A stretch of DNA of 48,570 bases, from positions 1-48,570 of the forward strand of contig JADYZW010000049.1 of assembly GCA_020852955.1 (NCBI GenBank). The letters run 5' to 3'. The notes beneath the pieces were generated by a model that made no database searches, was not told the DNA's origin, and worked only from the letters and a program-made list of their open reading frames with translations. Shown here piece after piece: positions 20,057-27,604 of this stretch (its first letter is position 1; the number at the start of each line of letters is the position of its first letter). The position numbers were made by a program, and so were the translations under genes. The stretch is from Deltaproteobacteria bacterium (GTDB lineage: Bacteria > Desulfobacterota > Binatia > UTPRO1).

Positions 20057-21000
20057 CCGCCATCGGCATCCGAGCGCCCGCGCGCGGCGCTCTCGACGTC
20101 GTCGGCATCGGCGTGAACGCCGTCGATCATCTCTGCACGGTCGAGTTCTTTCCGACCTTCGATAGCAAGCAGACGCTCGCGGGCTACGACGTGCAGCCCG
20201 GGGGGCAGGTCGCGACCGCGCTCGTGGCGTTGCAGCGCTGGGGCCGGCGCTGCCGCTACGTCGGGACGTTCGGCGACGGTCCGCTCGGGGCGTGGTCGCG
20301 CCGATCCCTCGTCGACGAGGGCATCGAGGTCGCGTATGCCCCGACGCGCGGCGGCGTGGCCAACCAATGCGCCGTGATCCTGGTTGATCGCGCGTCCGGC
20401 GAGCGGACGATTCTCATGCATCGGCCGGTCGCGCTGACACTCCGGCCCGAGGAAGTCGATCGCGGCGTCGTCACCGGCGGGCGGGTGCTGCACCTCGACG
20501 GCTACGACGCGGACGCGGCGCACGTCGCCGCGTCGTGGGCGCGCGCCGCGGGCGTTCCGGTCGTCGTGGACGTCGACACCGGGGTCGAGGAGGTCGAGCG
20601 CCTCCTCCGCCTCACCGACGCCGTCATCCTCGCGTGCGAGTTCGCGTGCGCACTCACGGGTGCCGTCGATGCCGAGGCCGCGCTCGGCGCCCTCGCGGTG
20701 ATGACCGGCGCGCCGCTCGTCGCCGTGACGCTCGGCGCCGGAGGAGTGATCGCGCGCACGGCGGCCGGCACGCTCCGCGTCCCGGGCTTCGCGGTGCGCG
20801 CCGTCGACACGACCGGCGCCGGCGACGTCTTCCGCGCCGGCTTCATCCACGGCCTCCTCGCCGACTGGTCGCTCGAGCGGACGCTCGCGTTCGCGAATGC
20901 CGGGGCGGCCCTCAAGTGCACCGTTGCGGGCGGCCGGCCGGGCATCCCGACCGTCGCCGCCGCCGAGGCGCTGGTCGCGGCGCGGGGAATCGACGCATGA
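20053..21000 (+). CDS. PfkB-family carbohydrate/nucleoside kinase
   Basis: A 315-residue ribokinase-fold kinase. N-terminal VVGIGVNAVDHL and GGQVATALVALQRWG are the PfkB substrate-binding signatures. The C-terminal DTTGAGDVFRAGF holds the anion hole and catalytic Asp, and GRPGIPTVAAAEAL ends the fold. ATG 20053 overlaps the DUF1573 stop (ATGA); the upstream open frame lies over the previous gene out of register. The substrate cannot be assigned: sugars, nucleosides and sugar phosphates are all possible. It is the last gene of the aroQ-accBC run. Confidence 0.88.
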   Translation: MTAIGIRAPARGALDVVGIGVNAVDHLCTVEFFPTFDSKQTLAGYDVQPGGQVATALVALQRWGRRCRYVGTFGDGPLGAWSRRSLVDEGIEVAYAPTRGGVANQCAVILVDRASGERTILMHRPVALTLRPEEVDRGVVTGGRVLHLDGYDADAAHVAASWARAAGVPVVVDVDTGVEEVERLLRLTDAVILACEFACALTGAVDAEAALGALAVMTGAPLVAVTLGAGGVIARTAAGTLRVPGFAVRAVDTTGAGDVFRAGFIHGLLADWSLERTLAFANAGAALKCTVAGGRPGIPTVAAAEALVAARGIDA

Positions 21001-21029
21001 GGCGTGCGGCCATGCCCGGCGGACGCGAG

Positions 21030-21959
21030 TCAACGACAGTGGGGTAGCACGCGCTCGGCAAAGAGCTGCGCCGGCTCGCGGATGTCGCGGCCGAAGAACT
21101 CCATGACGAGCATGGTGCAGCCGAGCGCCACGTGGGCCTCGATCCGCTCGATGCACTGCTCGGCCGTGCCGGCGATGGCGAGCGGGCCGCCGGCGCCCAT
21201 GTGGCCGCCGTAGAGCGCGGCGGCCTTCGCGCTCTTGGCGCGCGCGTCGGCCTCGTCGTCGCCGATCACGACCAGGCACTGCTGCGAGACGCGGATCTCC
21301 GCCGGGTCGCGTCCGACGGCGGCGCAGTGCTCGCGGAGCTTCGCGATCTTCGCTCCGAGGTCGTTCTGGTGGACCGCGAGGTTGTTCCAGACGTCGGCGT
21401 GGCGGGCGGCGAGCCCGAGCAGGATCTTCTCGCCGCCGCCCCCGATCAGGATGGGCGGCCGCCGCACCGGTTTCGGCTCGCAGTAGGTCGCCTCGAGCCG
21501 GTAGTGCTTGCCGGCGAAGGACGGTTGCGCCTCGGTCCACAGGAGCTTCAGGATGGTCGCGGTCTCGTCGAGCTGCTCGAGGCGGTCGCGCAGCGGCGGG
21601 AAGGGCATCCCGTAGCCTTCGAACTCGGACTGGAACCACCCGCTCCCGAGCCCGACGATCACCCGGCCGTTCGTCACGGCGTCGAGGGTCGCCGCCATCT
21701 TCGCGAGCAGCGCCGGGTTGCGGAATCCCACGGGCGTCACGAGCGTGCCGAGCTCGACCCGCGAGGTCAGCGCGCCGACCGCGGCGAGCGCGGTCCAGGC
21801 CTCGAGGATCGGCAGGTGCGGCATCGGCACGCCGTAGAGGTGGTCGTTGAGCCACACGGAGTCGAAGCCGAGCTCGTCGAGCGCGCGTGCGGCGGACGCC
21901 GTATCCGCCCACGGACGCTTGATCTGCGGCAGCGTGACTCCGAAGTGCACCTTGGCCAT
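21030..21959 (-). CDS. LLM-class flavin/F420-dependent oxidoreductase
   Basis: A 309-residue luciferase-like TIM-barrel oxidoreductase. The start is ATG 21959 (AKVHFGVTLPQ), with GGGGAGG seven bases upstream; the frame is open to 21992. Family features: LDELGFDSVWLNDHL, the GTLVTPVGFRNPALLAKMAATLD segment, GLGSGWFQSEFEGYG and PPILIGGGGEKILLG. These patterns are common in F420-dependent reductases of actinobacteria and Binatia, but FMN use is not excluded by sequence. It is convergent with the PfkB gene and probably unrelated to it. The substrate is unknown. Confidence 0.88.
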   Translation of the reverse strand: MAKVHFGVTLPQIKRPWADTASAARALDELGFDSVWLNDHLYGVPMPHLPILEAWTALAAVGALTSRVELGTLVTPVGFRNPALLAKMAATLDAVTNGRVIVGLGSGWFQSEFEGYGMPFPPLRDRLEQLDETATILKLLWTEAQPSFAGKHYRLEATYCEPKPVRRPPILIGGGGEKILLGLAARHADVWNNLAVHQNDLGAKIAKLREHCAAVGRDPAEIRVSQQCLVVIGDDEADARAKSAKAAALYGGHMGAGGPLAIAGTAEQCIERIEAHVALGCTMLVMEFFGRDIREPAQLFAERVLPHCR

Positions 21960-22047
21960 GGCGTCGCCTCCCCGCCGGCGCTTCCCTAACACGCCGCCGC
22001 CGTACCCGCGAGCGAGGACGGCGCGGGCCGGCGCGGCGGGTCGCGGC

Positions 22048-22584
22048 TTAGAGCCAGCGGCGCGGAATGGGCAGTGCGTTGCGGAGCCGCATGTACCAGC
22101 GGAGCGCGCCGCCGATCAGGCGGTGGTTGTCGAAGCCCCGGACCCGCACGGGTTCGAACGCGATCAGCGAGAGCCCCGTCTTGCGGTTCTCCTCGGCCGT
22201 CATGCGCTCGTACTCGCGGCCGCCGAGGCGGCCGAAGTAGTGGGTCGCGAGCCATGAGTTGACCCCGCCTTCGAGCGGCGCGTCTGCGAGCGTCACGTCG
22301 CCGTCGACGATCACGGCCCGATAAGGAGGAACCTCGTCCTGGATGGTGAGGCAGGCGCGCTTCGCGCGGGCGAGGGCCTTCGCCTTCGGCGAGGTCGTCG
22401 CGGTCACCATGAAGAAGCGTCCGTCGCGGTACTGGTACCAGATCGGAGCCTGCGCCGGCGTCCCGTCGCGCTTCACGTACGACAGGACGGCGATCCGCGG
22501 CGCGGCGACGAAGCACTCGAGGTCGCCCGGCGCGAAGGCGGGTTGCGGGCCCATGGCGTGGAACGTCAGGTCGGTGAGCTTCAT
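22048..22584 (-). CDS. PPOX-class (F420/FMN-binding split-barrel) oxidoreductase
   Basis: A 178-residue protein of the pyridoxamine-5-phosphate-oxidase-like split-barrel superfamily. It shows RIAVLSYVKRDGTPAQAPIWYQ, the typical first strands of F420-dependent PPOX proteins, then ARAKRACLTIQDE and a C-terminal part with FEPVRVRGFDNHR. The start at 22584 gives MKLTDLTFHAMG; a second Met eleven residues in is possible. It faces a TetR regulator over a 53-base gap that holds a palindrome and a good promoter, so it is the likely target of that regulator. The redox substrate is not known. Confidence 0.85.
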   Translation of the reverse strand: MKLTDLTFHAMGPQPAFAPGDLECFVAAPRIAVLSYVKRDGTPAQAPIWYQYRDGRFFMVTATTSPKAKALARAKRACLTIQDEVPPYRAVIVDGDVTLADAPLEGGVNSWLATHYFGRLGGREYERMTAEENRKTGLSLIAFEPVRVRGFDNHRLIGGALRWYMRLRNALPIPRRWL

Positions 22585-22590
22585 ACGCCT

Positions 22591-22619
22591 GGAATAGGTC
22601 GTTGACCGAGTCGAGTCAA
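22591..22619 (-). promoter_or_regulatory. Promoter of the PPOX gene
   Basis: On the minus strand TTGACT (22619-22614), a 17-base spacer, TATTCC (22596-22591), seven bases before the ATG at 22584. The -35 lies inside the right arm of the palindrome at 22600-22621. Transcription would begin at or near the start codon, which would make a leaderless or very short-leader mRNA. Confidence 0.45.
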
Positions 22620-22621
22620 CG
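22600..22621. promoter_or_regulatory. Palindromic TetR-type operator
   Basis: Inverted repeat CGTTGAC (22600-22606) and GTCAACG (22615-22621) with an 8-base centre, between divergent PPOX and tetR genes. The 22-base length and two-fold symmetry fit a TetR dimer site. Each arm also supplies TTGAC as the -35 of a promoter leading away from it. Confidence 0.6.
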
Positions 22622-22630
22622 GCATAAGGA
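22602..22630 (+). promoter_or_regulatory. Possible promoter of the tetR gene
   Basis: TTGACC (22602-22607), 17-base spacer, TAAGGA (22625-22630). The -10 is weak and coincides with the ribosome-binding AAGGA for the GTG at 22638, so both cannot serve the same mRNA fully. Confidence 0.25.
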
Positions 22631-22637
22631 TGCGGCC

Positions 22638-23282
22638 GTGGCGCCGCGGAAGGGAGAGGTGCGCCGGGCCGAGATCCTCGCCGCCGCGCGCGCCGTTCTC
22701 GTGGACGAGGGGCTCGGTCGGTTCGTGCTGCGGGACATCGCGGTGCGGGTCGGGCTCGTGCTCGGGAACCTCCAGTACTACTACCCCACGCGCGACGACC
22801 TCCTCGAGGCGGTCGTCCGCGCCGAGTTCGCGCGCAACCAGGCGGAGGTGGCGGCGATCGCCGCCGGACGCGGCACGGCCACGGCGCGCCTGGCCGCCGT
22901 CGCGCGCCGTCTGATCGACGTGTGGGCGCGCTCGGGCGGACGCGTCTACGCCGCCATGTCGCTCCTGGCGCTGCATCAGCCGCGCTTCCGCGCCCTCCAT
23001 CGCGAGGTCTACCTCGCGTTCTACGAGAGCTTGCTGCCGGTGCTGCGCGAGATCCGTCCCGGGGCGCGCCGCGCCGAGCTCCTCGCGGTGGCGCGCCTCG
23101 TGACGACGCTCGTCGACGGCGCGCTCGTCCAGGTGCCGGGCCGCGGCTTCGCCGCCGACGCGGTGGCTGCCGCGGTGCGCCTCGCGTGCGCCGGCGCGCG
23201 CCCGCGGTCGCCGGGCTCCGTCGCGCCGGAAGAGCCTCGAATCGCGCCCCGGCCGCGTCGCGCCGCACGCGCCGGAGCATGA
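22638..23282 (+). CDS. TetR-family transcriptional regulator
   Basis: A 214-residue one-component repressor. Residues about 8-55 are the TetR helix-turn-helix: RRAEILAAARAVLVDEG, then LRDIAVRVGLVLGNLQYYYPTRDDLL. The start is set at GTG 22638 because AAGGA (22625-22629) sits eight bases upstream; the frame also has a TTG at 22602, but this would lie inside the operator. The ligand domain is variable and gives no hint of the inducer. The tail is Arg/Ala/Pro-rich. It is divergent from the PPOX gene and probably controls both itself and that gene. Confidence 0.88.
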   Translation: MAPRKGEVRRAEILAAARAVLVDEGLGRFVLRDIAVRVGLVLGNLQYYYPTRDDLLEAVVRAEFARNQAEVAAIAAGRGTATARLAAVARRLIDVWARSGGRVYAAMSLLALHQPRFRALHREVYLAFYESLLPVLREIRPGARRAELLAVARLVTTLVDGALVQVPGRGFAADAVAAAVRLACAGARPRSPGSVAPEEPRIAPRPRRAARAGA

Positions 23283-23304
23283 GGCGCTCGCGTGCGCCGG
23301 CGCG
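23268..23304. terminator. Hairpin between convergent tetR and SPFH genes
   Basis: Arms CGCGCCGG (23268-23275) and CCGGCGCG (23297-23304) span the end of tetR and the 27-base gap before the SPFH gene's stop. No T-run is present. A bidirectional transcript-end structure is possible. Confidence 0.25.
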
Positions 23305-23309
23305 CCGCG

Positions 23310-24257
23310 TCAGCTCTGCGCGATCGCCGGCGGTGGGTCCGCGCCCTGGCGCTTCACGACGTTCATGGCGAGCGCGATCATCGAAGCGACATCGCTCACG
23401 GTCGAGGGCACGACGAGGGTATTGCCCTCCTTCGCGAGCTTGCCGAATTCCTGCACGTACTGCTCGGCGACGCGCAGCTGCACGGCCTCGAAGCCGCCGG
23501 GCACCTGGATCGCTGCCGCCACCTGGCGGATGCCGTCGGCGGTCGCCTGCGCCACCGAGCGGATCGCGTCGGCCTCGCCCTCGGCCTCGTTGATCTGCTG
23601 TTGCTTCTTCGCCTCCGACTGCTTGATCTCCTGCTGTTTGTGGCCTTCGGCCGTGTTGATGAGCGCGTCGCGCTCGCCCTCGGACTTCAGGATCGAGGCG
23701 CGCTTCTCGCGCTCGGCGCGCATCTGCTTCTCCATCGCGTCGAGCACGCCCTGCGGCGGCTTGATGTTCTTGATCTCGTAGCGCAGGACCTTGACGCCCC
23801 ACGCCTCCGAGGCCTTGTCGATCTCGGTGACGACGGCCTGGTTGATGTGCGTGCGTTCCTCGAAGGTACGGTCGAGGTCCAGTTTGCCGATCTCGCTCCG
23901 GAGCGTCGTCTGCGCGAGCTGGATCAGGGCGAACGGCAGGTTCGCGATGCCGTACGATGCGCGCTCGGCGTCGACGATCTTCATGTAGAGCACGCCGTCG
24001 ACGCCGACCATCACGTTGTCGCGCGTGATGCACTCCTGCTCCGGGATGTCGATCGCGTCTTCCTTCAAGCTGTGGCGATACCGGATGACGTAGATGAAGG
24101 GGAGGAGGATGTGGAAGCCGGCGCCGAGCGTGCTGTTGTACTGCCCGAGCCGCTCGACCACGAACGCCGACTGCTGCGGCACCACGATCGCGACCCGCGA
24201 GATGACGTAGAAGACCGCCGCCGCCAGCAGCAGGGCTACGAGCAATGCACCCGACAT
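23310..24257 (-). CDS. SPFH/stomatin-like membrane protein
   Basis: A 315-residue stomatin/QmcA-type protein that forms oligomeric membrane scaffolds. The start at ATG 24257 gives MSGALLVALLLAAAVFYVISRVAIVVPQ: one N-terminal membrane segment followed at once by the SPFH (band 7) domain with FVVERLGQYNSTLGAGFH, DIPEQECITRDNV and TTLRSEIGKLDLD. Residues about 175-230 are a Lys/Gln/Glu-rich coiled coil (GHKQQEIKQSEAKKQQQ). The C-terminus is a short tail. It lies 10 bases after nfeD, the classic NfeD-SPFH operon pair. Confidence 0.93.
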   Translation of the reverse strand: MSGALLVALLLAAAVFYVISRVAIVVPQQSAFVVERLGQYNSTLGAGFHILLPFIYVIRYRHSLKEDAIDIPEQECITRDNVMVGVDGVLYMKIVDAERASYGIANLPFALIQLAQTTLRSEIGKLDLDRTFEERTHINQAVVTEIDKASEAWGVKVLRYEIKNIKPPQGVLDAMEKQMRAEREKRASILKSEGERDALINTAEGHKQQEIKQSEAKKQQQINEAEGEADAIRSVAQATADGIRQVAAAIQVPGGFEAVQLRVAEQYVQEFGKLAKEGNTLVVPSTVSDVASMIALAMNVVKRQGADPPPAIAQS

Positions 24258-24267
24258 GTCGTCTCTC

Positions 24268-24693
24268 CTATTCCGGCTCGAGCCAGAGCGTGAGCCCGTC
24301 GATCCGCTGGACGCGGCAGCGCGTGCCGCGGGCGAGCGCGGCGCCGTCGACCCCGCGCGCGTTCCACGGCGTGCCGCGCAGCTCCGCGCGTCCGATGCCG
24401 TTCGCGGGCACGTCGTCGATGACCGTGGCGCTCTCGCGCCGCAGATCGTCGACGGCGTGCCCGGCGCCGCCTCCGCCGCGGTTGAGCGTGCGTTGAAACA
24501 CGAGCAGCGTCGCGACCGACACGAGCGTGAACGCGACCCATTCGATCCACGGCGTCGCGATCCATCCGAGGCCGGTGAGCACGCCGACCGCGAACCCGCC
24601 GACGCCGAACGCCAAGAGGAAAAAGTTCGTGGGGATCTGCGCTTCGGCGATCGCAAGCGCGAGCCCGAGGATCATCCACAGCCACCACGTCAT
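24268..24693 (-). CDS. NfeD-like membrane protein
   Basis: A 141-residue short-form NfeD protein: two or three membrane segments in the first 70 residues (MTWWLWMILGLALAIAE and following) and a C-terminal OB-fold ending in RGTRCRVQRIDGLTLWLEPE. NfeD proteins partner SPFH proteins such as the one just downstream. The start is placed at ATG 24693, which begins directly with the first membrane helix; the frame runs to ATG 24732, but the added 13 residues do not resemble the family. It is the first gene of the pair. Confidence 0.88.
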   Translation of the reverse strand: MTWWLWMILGLALAIAEAQIPTNFFLLAFGVGGFAVGVLTGLGWIATPWIEWVAFTLVSVATLLVFQRTLNRGGGGAGHAVDDLRRESATVIDDVPANGIGRAELRGTPWNARGVDGAALARGTRCRVQRIDGLTLWLEPE

Positions 24694-24730
24694 GGCGACG
24701 TTCTCTGTCACGAAATCCGCGCACAAGTCC

Positions 24731-24875
24731 ATGGCGGTCCGAGGACCGCGCCGCCCCGCGCTACGCGTTCAGGCATCGCGTCAGCGACGGCACGCTGGTG
24801 CTCGGCACCCGCTTCGCCTCGCCCACCGGCGGTCGGATCGTCCGCGACGGCGAGTTCTTCCGCTTCGACGTGTAG
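24731..24875 (+). pseudogene. Possible 47-codon gene with a single-base frameshift
   Basis: From ATG 24731 the reading goes M-A-V and then loses sense; one base too many at about 24740 would give M-A-V-E-D-R-A-A-P-R-Y-A-F-R-H-R-V and then a convincing protein-like tail (GTRFASPTGG, GEFFRFDV) to the TAG at 24873-24875. No start codon exists in the tail's own frame. This is either a decayed small gene, a sequencing error or chance. There is no good ribosome-binding site. Confidence 0.25.
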
Positions 24876-24920
24876 GCTCCCGATGGCGGCGCCGAGGCGG
24901 GCGTTCCCGTCGTGAACGCC

Positions 24921-25748
24921 TCAGGGGTTTCCTGCGCGCGCTCGGTGACGCGCCTTCGCGACGATGCGATCGGCGATCCGGTTCAGCGCCACGCGCGGCA
25001 GCCACCGCTGCAACGCCCACGCGATCCGCGCGCGGCGACCGGGAATGACCAGGAACCTGCCGCGCAGCATCGCGTCGACCATGTAGCGGCACGCGGGGTC
25101 GAGGGCGAGCGATCCGGCGAAGAGCTTCATCGCGGCGGTCTCCGCCGGCCGCGTCACGGCATCCGCGCGCGCCATTGCCGTGTCGATCTCGGGCGGACAG
25201 ATGACGCAGACGCCGATGCCGCGCGGAGCGCACTCGATCCGTAGGACGCCCGCGAGGCCGACGACGCCGTGCTTCGACGCGGCGTACCCCGATTGTCCGA
25301 AGGCCGTCACCAGCCCGGCCAACGACGCGACCAACGCCAGCGTGCCGCCGGACTCCATGAGAGGCAGGGCGGCGGCCGCGACGTTGCGGCTGCCGAGGAG
25401 GTTGACGCGGATGATCCGCTCGAAGCGCTCGTAGGGGAACTCGTCGAATCGGCGTGAGAATCCGCCGATGCCCGCGGCATGGAAGACCACGTCGGGGCGG
25501 CCCGTTCGCGCGCGCGCGTCGCGGAAGGCCTCCGCCGTCGCGACCGGATCCGTGACGTCGAGCCCGTAGGTATGGACGCGCTGACGGGTCGACGCTCGGG
25601 CGCGCTCGATCGTTTGAGCGGCGCCTGCGCACGGCGCGAGGTCGAAGATCGCGACGTCGGCGCCGCGCTCCGCGAAGATCTCGGCGACCCGCAAGCCGAT
25701 CCCGCTGGCGCCGCCAGTGACGTAGGCGATGTCGGGCGAGGATTCCAC
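24921..25748 (-). CDS. SDR-family oxidoreductase
   Basis: A 275-residue short-chain dehydrogenase/reductase. It has the NAD(P)-binding TGGASGIG, the adenine-site Asp in LDVTDP, HAAG in place of the usual NNAG, the catalytic Ser in ALVASLAGL, and YAASK. Asp in IFDLAP at the end of the second strand suggests NAD rather than NADP. The GTG at 25748 is chosen as start (TTG 25754 is the alternative), 12 bases after the TPP-enzyme stop, so the two are probably one transcript. The C-terminus is basic and resembles SDRs acting on lipids or sterols, but the substrate is unknown. Confidence 0.87.
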   Translation of the reverse strand: MESSPDIAYVTGGASGIGLRVAEIFAERGADVAIFDLAPCAGAAQTIERARASTRQRVHTYGLDVTDPVATAEAFRDARARTGRPDVVFHAAGIGGFSRRFDEFPYERFERIIRVNLLGSRNVAAAALPLMESGGTLALVASLAGLVTAFGQSGYAASKHGVVGLAGVLRIECAPRGIGVCVICPPEIDTAMARADAVTRPAETAAMKLFAGSLALDPACRYMVDAMLRGRFLVIPGRRARIAWALQRWLPRVALNRIADRIVAKARHRARAGNP

Positions 25749-25759
25749 GCGCAACCGCG

Positions 25760-27487
25760 TCAATAGACCGGCGTGTTCCGCGCCTTGCGGAACTGTTCGT
25801 AGCCCGGCGGGGTGGTGTTGAGGCCGCGATCGATCTGGACGTGCAGCACGGCGGGCTTGCGCGAGGCGATGGCGCGCTCGAGCGCGGGTCGCAGCTCGTC
25901 CTGGGTGCGCACCCATTCGCCGTGGCAGCCCATCATCTGCGCGATGCCGTCGTAGCGCACCGCGCCCATTTCGATGCCGCGCCCCGCCCAGTCGCCGGGG
26001 CCGAATCCCTGCGCCGCGAACGCCGTCTTCTCCATGCCCCAGGCGTCGTCGACCGCGACGACCACGACGACGGGCAGATCCTCGCGCACGGCGGTCTCGA
26101 GCTCCATCACGTTGAAGCCGAACGCGCCGTCGCCGACGATCGCGCAGACCGGCCGATCCGGCGCCGCGAGCTTCGCGCCGAGCGCGAAGGGCAATCCGGT
26201 GCCGAGATAGCCCATCTTCACCGAGTACAGGAACCCGTCCGGCGCGAGGATCGGATGGTAGGCCACGCCCGAGAGCGTGGTGTTCCCGCCGTCGAGCACC
26301 GTGACGGTCTCGGCCGGGAACGCGTCGCGGATCGTCATCACCATCTGCCCGGGGTTGAGCCCGGTTTCTCCGGGCTGCATGAGGTATTCGATCCCCTTCG
26401 TCATCGTCAGCGCGGACTGCTCGCGGTACGTCGCGAGATCGGTCATGGCCGTCCGCGCGCCGACCTTCTGGCGCAATCGGGTCAGTAGAGCGGCCAAGCC
26501 CTTCTTGGCGTCGGCGACCAGGGCGATGTCGACGGGCCGGTTCAGGCCGATCGACATCGGATCGGCGTCGAGGTGGATCGTGGTCTGATCGGCCGGCGAC
26601 CCCCACGTCGGCGGCATGCCCCACGAGTCGTACTCGCCGAGCCGGGCGCCGACGACCAGCACCACGTCGGCGCGCGCCCGCGCCATGCCGACGCCGGCGA
26701 GATCGAAGGGATGGAAGTAGTGCGGATGGCTCTCCGGGACGACCCCGCGCGCACCCAGCGTCGCGCTCATCCCGGCAGCGAGGTGCTCGGCGAGCGCGAG
26801 CAGCTCGGCGCTCGCGGAAGACCAGAGTACGCCCTTGCCGGCGTGAATGAACGGACGCTCGGCGCCCGCGAGGACGTCGACGGCCCGTTCGATCAGCGCC
26901 GGGTCTCCGGCTCCCATGTCCGTCACGCGGTAGCGCGCCGGAGGGTAGACCGCGGGCGCCTGCTCCTCGGCGATCATGACGGCGAGCAGCTCGTCGGCGA
27001 TCGCGAGGAACACCGGCCCCGGCCGTCCGGTCAGCGCGGCGCGAAAAGCCGCGCGCACCATCTCGGGAACGCGCTCCCATTGCCGGATCGTGGCGCTGTA
27101 CTTCGTGATCGGCCGCGCCATCGCCTCGGTATCGGCGGCCTGCCAAGCCCCACCGCGGTTGGGGTCGGTCCGCACACGGCTCCGCAGGGTGCCGATCGCG
27201 ATCACGGGATGGCCTTCCCCGTGGGCGCTCACCAGTCCGGCGAGCATGTTGCCGGTGCCGCACGCGGGATTGCCGATGACCACGGCGGGCTTGTGGGCGA
27301 CGCGGGCATATCCTTCCGCGACGTGCACGGCCGCCTCCTCGTGCCGGGCGTTCACGTAGCGGATGCCGTAGCGCGCGGTGTGCACCACCATCGGGATATG
27401 CGCGCCGTCGATGATGCCGCACATCATCTCCACTCCCTCGACCGCGAGGCAGCGGACGAGAAGCTCTCCTACGCTGATCTGGGCCAT
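25760..27487 (-). CDS. Thiamine-diphosphate-dependent enzyme (acetolactate synthase-like)
   Basis: A 575-residue protein of the ALS/oxalyl-CoA decarboxylase/benzoylformate decarboxylase superfamily with N-terminal PYR domain, central domain and C-terminal PP domain. The catalytic Glu that activates the thiazolium is in NARHEEAAVHVAEGYAR. The Mg-ThDP motif begins GDGAFGF, but the expected Asn about 26 residues later is Asp (VAVDDAWGM). The reaction cannot be assigned. ATG 27487 is used; ATG 27502 is also in frame. It is divergent from xsc with 117 bases between, and upstream of the SDR. Confidence 0.85.
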   Translation of the reverse strand: MAQISVGELLVRCLAVEGVEMMCGIIDGAHIPMVVHTARYGIRYVNARHEEAAVHVAEGYARVAHKPAVVIGNPACGTGNMLAGLVSAHGEGHPVIAIGTLRSRVRTDPNRGGAWQAADTEAMARPITKYSATIRQWERVPEMVRAAFRAALTGRPGPVFLAIADELLAVMIAEEQAPAVYPPARYRVTDMGAGDPALIERAVDVLAGAERPFIHAGKGVLWSSASAELLALAEHLAAGMSATLGARGVVPESHPHYFHPFDLAGVGMARARADVVLVVGARLGEYDSWGMPPTWGSPADQTTIHLDADPMSIGLNRPVDIALVADAKKGLAALLTRLRQKVGARTAMTDLATYREQSALTMTKGIEYLMQPGETGLNPGQMVMTIRDAFPAETVTVLDGGNTTLSGVAYHPILAPDGFLYSVKMGYLGTGLPFALGAKLAAPDRPVCAIVGDGAFGFNVMELETAVREDLPVVVVVAVDDAWGMEKTAFAAQGFGPGDWAGRGIEMGAVRYDGIAQMMGCHGEWVRTQDELRPALERAIASRKPAVLHVQIDRGLNTTPPGYEQFRKARNTPVY

Positions 27488-27604
27488 GCGGATCGAGTAC
27501 ATCGGCCGGGGCGCATCGACAACGTGCGCGTCGAGGGATTCCGTTGCCCCGGCGGGGACGCTGTGGAACACTCGCGACTCGTCCACCGATCCCGAGGAGC
27601 CGCC

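Noticed and set aside
24921..27422. Apparent 833-residue fusion of the SDR with an upstream extension.
   Set aside because: The extension overlaps the ThDP gene on the same strand in the wrong frame; the SDR fold begins only at about 25748.
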